64,000 nt of DNA from Aliisedimentitalea scapharcae (GTDB lineage: Bacteria > Pseudomonadota > Alphaproteobacteria > Rhodobacterales > Rhodobacteraceae): positions 1 to 64,000 of the forward strand of contig NZ_CP123587.1 in assembly GCF_045277565.1 (NCBI RefSeq), given 5' to 3'. Position 1 is the stretch's first letter. Each line of letters starts with the position of its first letter. Shown here one piece after another: positions 61,189 to 64,000 of the stretch. A program made the translations under genes and the position numbers. The notes beneath the pieces were generated by a model. The model saw nothing but the letters and a program-made list of their open reading frames with translations, searched no databases and had not been told where the DNA came from.

Positions 61189-64000
61189 TACCAACGCACC
61201 CCTCAAGAGCACGCTAGATAAAGTCTGGTCCTTTATTGTGGAAAACGGTGAGACAATTCTCACCGATCTCACCACAGAGTTGATACTGGTCGTTGTTGGC
61301 CTCTTCTTTCTTGCACTGAGGTGGGTGCATAAGAAGCGCCTTGCTCAAAATCCGGCACCAAGGGAGCAATTGCCTCCCGTGGTCGACGACGAAGAACTGA
61401 TGGACCAATTCGTTTCGGAAACTATGAACCGGTCTGTTCAATTGTCATTCGGACTGGCACTCACACCACCAGAAGGCAGCCACAACGAGGGTGCTCCTGA
61501 AATAACCCTTGATCAGATATGGACACCACTTCGAGTCGCGGATTCTCAAGTCCGGGCAGAGAAGACCGGTACTCACGAGAACATGGCCGAAGGTGACCAA
61601 GGTATCCCGCTCGAGCCATTTCTATATGAAAGTGAAGACGATTTGATCGTGCTGGGCGAACCTGGAAGCGGTAAATCAACTTCACTAGCAGCTACCGCCT
61701 ACCATTTCTCTAGCGATTGGTCTTCGATCGGAGATAAAATTGCGATCTGGGTTACCCTGGCTTCTGTGCGAGAAAGCGACGATCTAGACGAAGTTGGGTT
61801 GTTGCTTTCGGGTGTTCCAGAAATCGGATTCCTAGCCAAAAAGTTTGGGACTGAGTCATCTCTTAGCCTTAAGTCGGAACTGCGAAAAGCTATTTCGTCA
61901 GGATCAGCTATCTTGCTTCTTGATGGCTTGGACGAAGTCAAAGAGTTCCGGTTGGATGCGGTTAAAAAGGCGATAACTTTTATTAAGAGAAAACATAGAA
62001 CGTCCAAAGTAATCGTAACTTGTCGCGCGTTCGACTATCGACAGCAAATCCCGAACAGAAAACTGCCGTTTGAACATGAGTTGGAGTTACTCCCTTATGA
62101 TAGCGAGCAACAACAGTCCTATGTCGAAAGCTGGTATTCGGCAGCGGTGTCGTCTGGGCGCCTCACGGTCGATGAAGCCTCGCCACTTTGCGCTGCTTTG
62201 ATCGTTGAGTTGAAAACCCCTGACGTCGGAGAGCTTGGCGCATCTCCTCTTTTGCTGGCACTGCTAACAATGATTCACTCAGAAGAGGCTAAACTACCAG
62301 ATTCGCGCGCCGTCCTTTGCGACAAAGCCGTCGAGTACATGTTGGCTGACGCAGCAAAATGGCGGTTTCGAGAAGCAGGGCAACAGACGACCGCCACACC
62401 ACCGGTAATCTCTCTAGCCATCGATGTTGCCCACGCTATCCACGTTAGCGAGGAAGACTTGGATGGCGCGAGTCCTTCCGGCATTTCGTCTCGGGAAGTG
62501 TTAAATTTTGCGCGGAAAATCTGTGAGCAAATGAAAGATGCAGAACCGACAAGAAACATCCCGTCAGCAGAGAACTTGGCAAAGAGGCTACTAAATAGTC
62601 ACGGCTTGCTCGTCGAGACCTCAGAAGACACGTACGAGTTTTCTCATCGTTCCTTTCAGGAATTCTTGGCTGGACAATACTACGCCGCAGGTGCCCACGA
62701 TGAAGAAGCGCTTAACTATGCCGCCAAGCTTCACTGGCGCGAGCCATTCAGACTTCTTGCCAGCTTTGCTGGTCACGAAGGTAACAACCTATACTACGTG
62801 GTCTCGCTCATAACCCGTCTAGTCCGCACAGAAAACGTATCTCACGACTTTATCCTCCGGACGTTGCTCGGCGCCGAAATGCTAGCGGAGATTGGAAAGA
62901 GGAGGCTCGCTCTTCACAAGTACGAACGTGTCTACGGAGAGCCGATTTCGGGAAACGTTGGGGAAACGGGCCTATGGGGGATAGCCGCGGAAATTTTGCA
63001 TGATCAGGTCGAAGACGAGAAAATGAGTCTCGCGGAGCGAGATCGCGCCGGTGTCATTCTTGGTCAGTTAGGTGATCCGCGTATCATTTCTCCAAATGGT
63101 GAGAGCATTTTCGAGAATGCAGTTCCAATTCAGGGGGGTCTAAGAAAAATTGGAACGGATAGATTGGATCCAGCTGACCTTAGAAAAACGGGTGGTTTTT
63201 TGGGCGGCATTCGCATGGTGCAGCTACCTGACTTCAAGATATCCAGATACCCAATCACCAACCACGAATTTGGGACCTTTATAGAAGATGGTGGTTACCA
63301 AAATCCTGAATTTTGGAATGGTCGGTTAGCGAAAGGTTGGATGCAGGGAACAGACTCCGTATTGGACGAGTTAAGGTCACACTGGATTGAAACGCTCCAT
63401 CTTCACCATGAAAAAGAGATCAACGCAGGAGAAATATCTTTGGAAGACACCGAAAGGGAAGCTTCGCAAAGAATCGCGCCTAGAAACCTGCCTTACTACT
63501 GGAATGACCGCCGATTTAGTGCAGCAAATCAACCCGTCGTTGGGATAAATTTTTGGGAAGCTAAAGCGTATTGTGCTTGGGCAACCGAAAATGCCAGAAC
63601 GCGTGGCTGGATTAACGAATACGAATGTGTTGCCCTACCAACGGAATTTGAATGGGAAGCTGCATCGCGACCGATTGATGATGATCGGATCTTCCCTTGG
63701 GGAGATAATTGGGACGAAAGCAAGGCTCACGTTCGAACCAATTTACTTAACTTGAGGCAGCCGACACCTGTGGGTGTCTATCTTGAAAACTGGGACGGCG
63801 GTCCATGCGAAATGGCGGGGAATGTGTGGGAATGGACCGATAGCCTGTTTGTCGACTTCGACGAGACCCTCGACGCGGAGCGCCAAAACGACGACAGTCT
63901 CGAACAAAGGGTCGTGAGGGGCAGCTCTTGGCAAAATAACCCAATCGTTGCGGCATGCGGAGCTAGAGCAGTTGATAGGTCCTACAACCTATTTTACGAT
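61172..64000 (+). CDS. Membrane-anchored NACHT NTPase fused to FGE-sulfatase/C-type-lectin-fold domain (3' end outside window)
   Basis: 943 codons are visible without a stop. A single transmembrane helix lies near residues 37-57 (LILVVVGLFFLALRWVHKKR). NACHT follows: Walker A GEPGSGKST (about 163-171), Walker B/GLDE motif AILLLDGLDEVKEF (about 248-258) and VIVTCRAFDYRQQI (sensor region). The HRSFQEFLAGQYYA segment (about 495) is typical of the C-terminal NACHT helices. From about residue 675 an FGE-sulfatase/SUMF1-type domain begins: DFKISRYPITNHEFGTFIED, CVALPTEFEWEAASRP, FPWGDNWDES, EMAGNVWEWTDS, RVVRGSSWQNNP. In the last block only one of the two FGE catalytic Cys is evident (AACGAR), suggesting a binding rather than enzymatic role. 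Bacterial NACHT proteins include anti-phage sensors; here it closes an amino-acid-tailoring operon. Confidence 0.85.
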   Translation, partial: MSTEVDTNAPLKSTLDKVWSFIVENGETILTDLTTELILVVVGLFFLALRWVHKKRLAQNPAPREQLPPVVDDEELMDQFVSETMNRSVQLSFGLALTPPEGSHNEGAPEITLDQIWTPLRVADSQVRAEKTGTHENMAEGDQGIPLEPFLYESEDDLIVLGEPGSGKSTSLAATAYHFSSDWSSIGDKIAIWVTLASVRESDDLDEVGLLLSGVPEIGFLAKKFGTESSLSLKSELRKAISSGSAILLLDGLDEVKEFRLDAVKKAITFIKRKHRTSKVIVTCRAFDYRQQIPNRKLPFEHELELLPYDSEQQQSYVESWYSAAVSSGRLTVDEASPLCAALIVELKTPDVGELGASPLLLALLTMIHSEEAKLPDSRAVLCDKAVEYMLADAAKWRFREAGQQTTATPPVISLAIDVAHAIHVSEEDLDGASPSGISSREVLNFARKICEQMKDAEPTRNIPSAENLAKRLLNSHGLLVETSEDTYEFSHRSFQEFLAGQYYAAGAHDEEALNYAAKLHWREPFRLLASFAGHEGNNLYYVVSLITRLVRTENVSHDFILRTLLGAEMLAEIGKRRLALHKYERVYGEPISGNVGETGLWGIAAEILHDQVEDEKMSLAERDRAGVILGQLGDPRIISPNGESIFENAVPIQGGLRKIGTDRLDPADLRKTGGFLGGIRMVQLPDFKISRYPITNHEFGTFIEDGGYQNPEFWNGRLAKGWMQGTDSVLDELRSHWIETLHLHHEKEINAGEISLEDTEREASQRIAPRNLPYYWNDRRFSAANQPVVGINFWEAKAYCAWATENARTRGWINEYECVALPTEFEWEAASRPIDDDRIFPWGDNWDESKAHVRTNLLNLRQPTPVGVYLENWDGGPCEMAGNVWEWTDSLFVDFDETLDAERQNDDSLEQRVVRGSSWQNNPIVAACGARAVDRSYNLFYD

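Noticed and set aside
61172..64000. Active formylglycine-generating enzyme
   Set aside because: Only one Cys is visible where FGE has its two catalytic Cys, no sulfatase is nearby, and the domain is fused to NACHT, so a binding role is more likely.
1..64000. CRISPR array or tRNA genes
   Set aside because: No regularly spaced direct repeats and no tRNA-like cloverleaf were noticed when reading the sequence; a dedicated scan was not possible.

Overview
The window looks like most of the backbone and cargo of a conjugative repABC-type plasmid from an alphaproteobacterium, most likely a Rhodobacteraceae (Roseobacter-group) bacterium. The evidence is a high-GC repABC replication/partition cassette with a countertranscribed RNA and three identical parS palindromes, a VirB/VirD4 type IV secretion system, a MOB-P-like relaxase with a TATCCTG-CC nic motif, and plasmid housekeeping genes (ArdC, DUF2958, DUF736-like, a ParB-domain protein). 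No chromosomal core genes or tRNAs were seen.

Layout. (1) 1-11.1 kb: mating-pair-formation operon on the + strand, virB1-B2-B3-B4, a VirB7-like lipoprotein, a VirB5 paralogue with an inserted lytic transglycosylase domain, virB5, a small secreted protein, virB6, B8, B9, B10, B11. (2) 11.2-14.1 kb: cargo, a GHKL ATPase fused to a putative PD-(D/E)xK nuclease, convergent with a 264-aa protein of uncertain family. (3) 14.2-18.7 kb, - strand: VirD4/TraG coupling protein, relaxase and MobC-like accessory protein, followed by oriT at about 18.77 kb. (4) 19-20 kb: small plasmid genes. (5) 20.2-24.5 kb: a frameshifted gene, and an AbiJ-like abortive-infection gene split by an IS66 element with a perfect 8-bp target duplication. 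(6) 24.6-27.4 kb: ArdC with a strongly structured leader, and a first HipBA module. (7) 27.7-31.6 kb: repC, ctRNA, repB, repA. (8) 31.6-36 kb: DUF736-like, HTH-like, ParB-domain and small accessory genes. (9) 36-41.5 kb: an MBL-fold hydrolase with an apparent frameshift, a second HipBA with repeated operators, a Cys-rich secreted protein and a GIY-YIG nuclease. (10) 41.8-55.6 kb: a large anti-phage island. It holds a 1013-aa protein plus an 1811-aa DUF1998 helicase (Druantia type III-like arrangement), a NERD/SF1 helicase, a C5 methyltransferase, an MvaI/BcnI-type endonuclease, and a HhH-GPD glycosylase carrying an in-frame amber codon. (11) 55.67-64 kb: a visibly more AT-rich, tightly packed operon of 2OG-Fe(II) oxygenase, alpha-keto-acid-type C-methyltransferase, aminotransferase, FAD amino-acid oxidase, RidA, Asp/Glu-racemase-like protein and a membrane-anchored NACHT ATPase fused to an FGE-sulfatase/C-type-lectin-fold domain. 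The last gene runs off the window.

The strongest candidate for an undescribed system is region 11: a small amino-acid-tailoring pathway translationally coupled to a NACHT signalling ATPase. Other notable signals are two leaders (19998-20045 and 32104-32148) whose terminal helices differ by compensatory changes, a roughly 146-nt nested inverted-repeat structure upstream of ardC, a VirB5-transglycosylase chimera, and a gene joined across a canonical A AAA AAG slippery heptamer.
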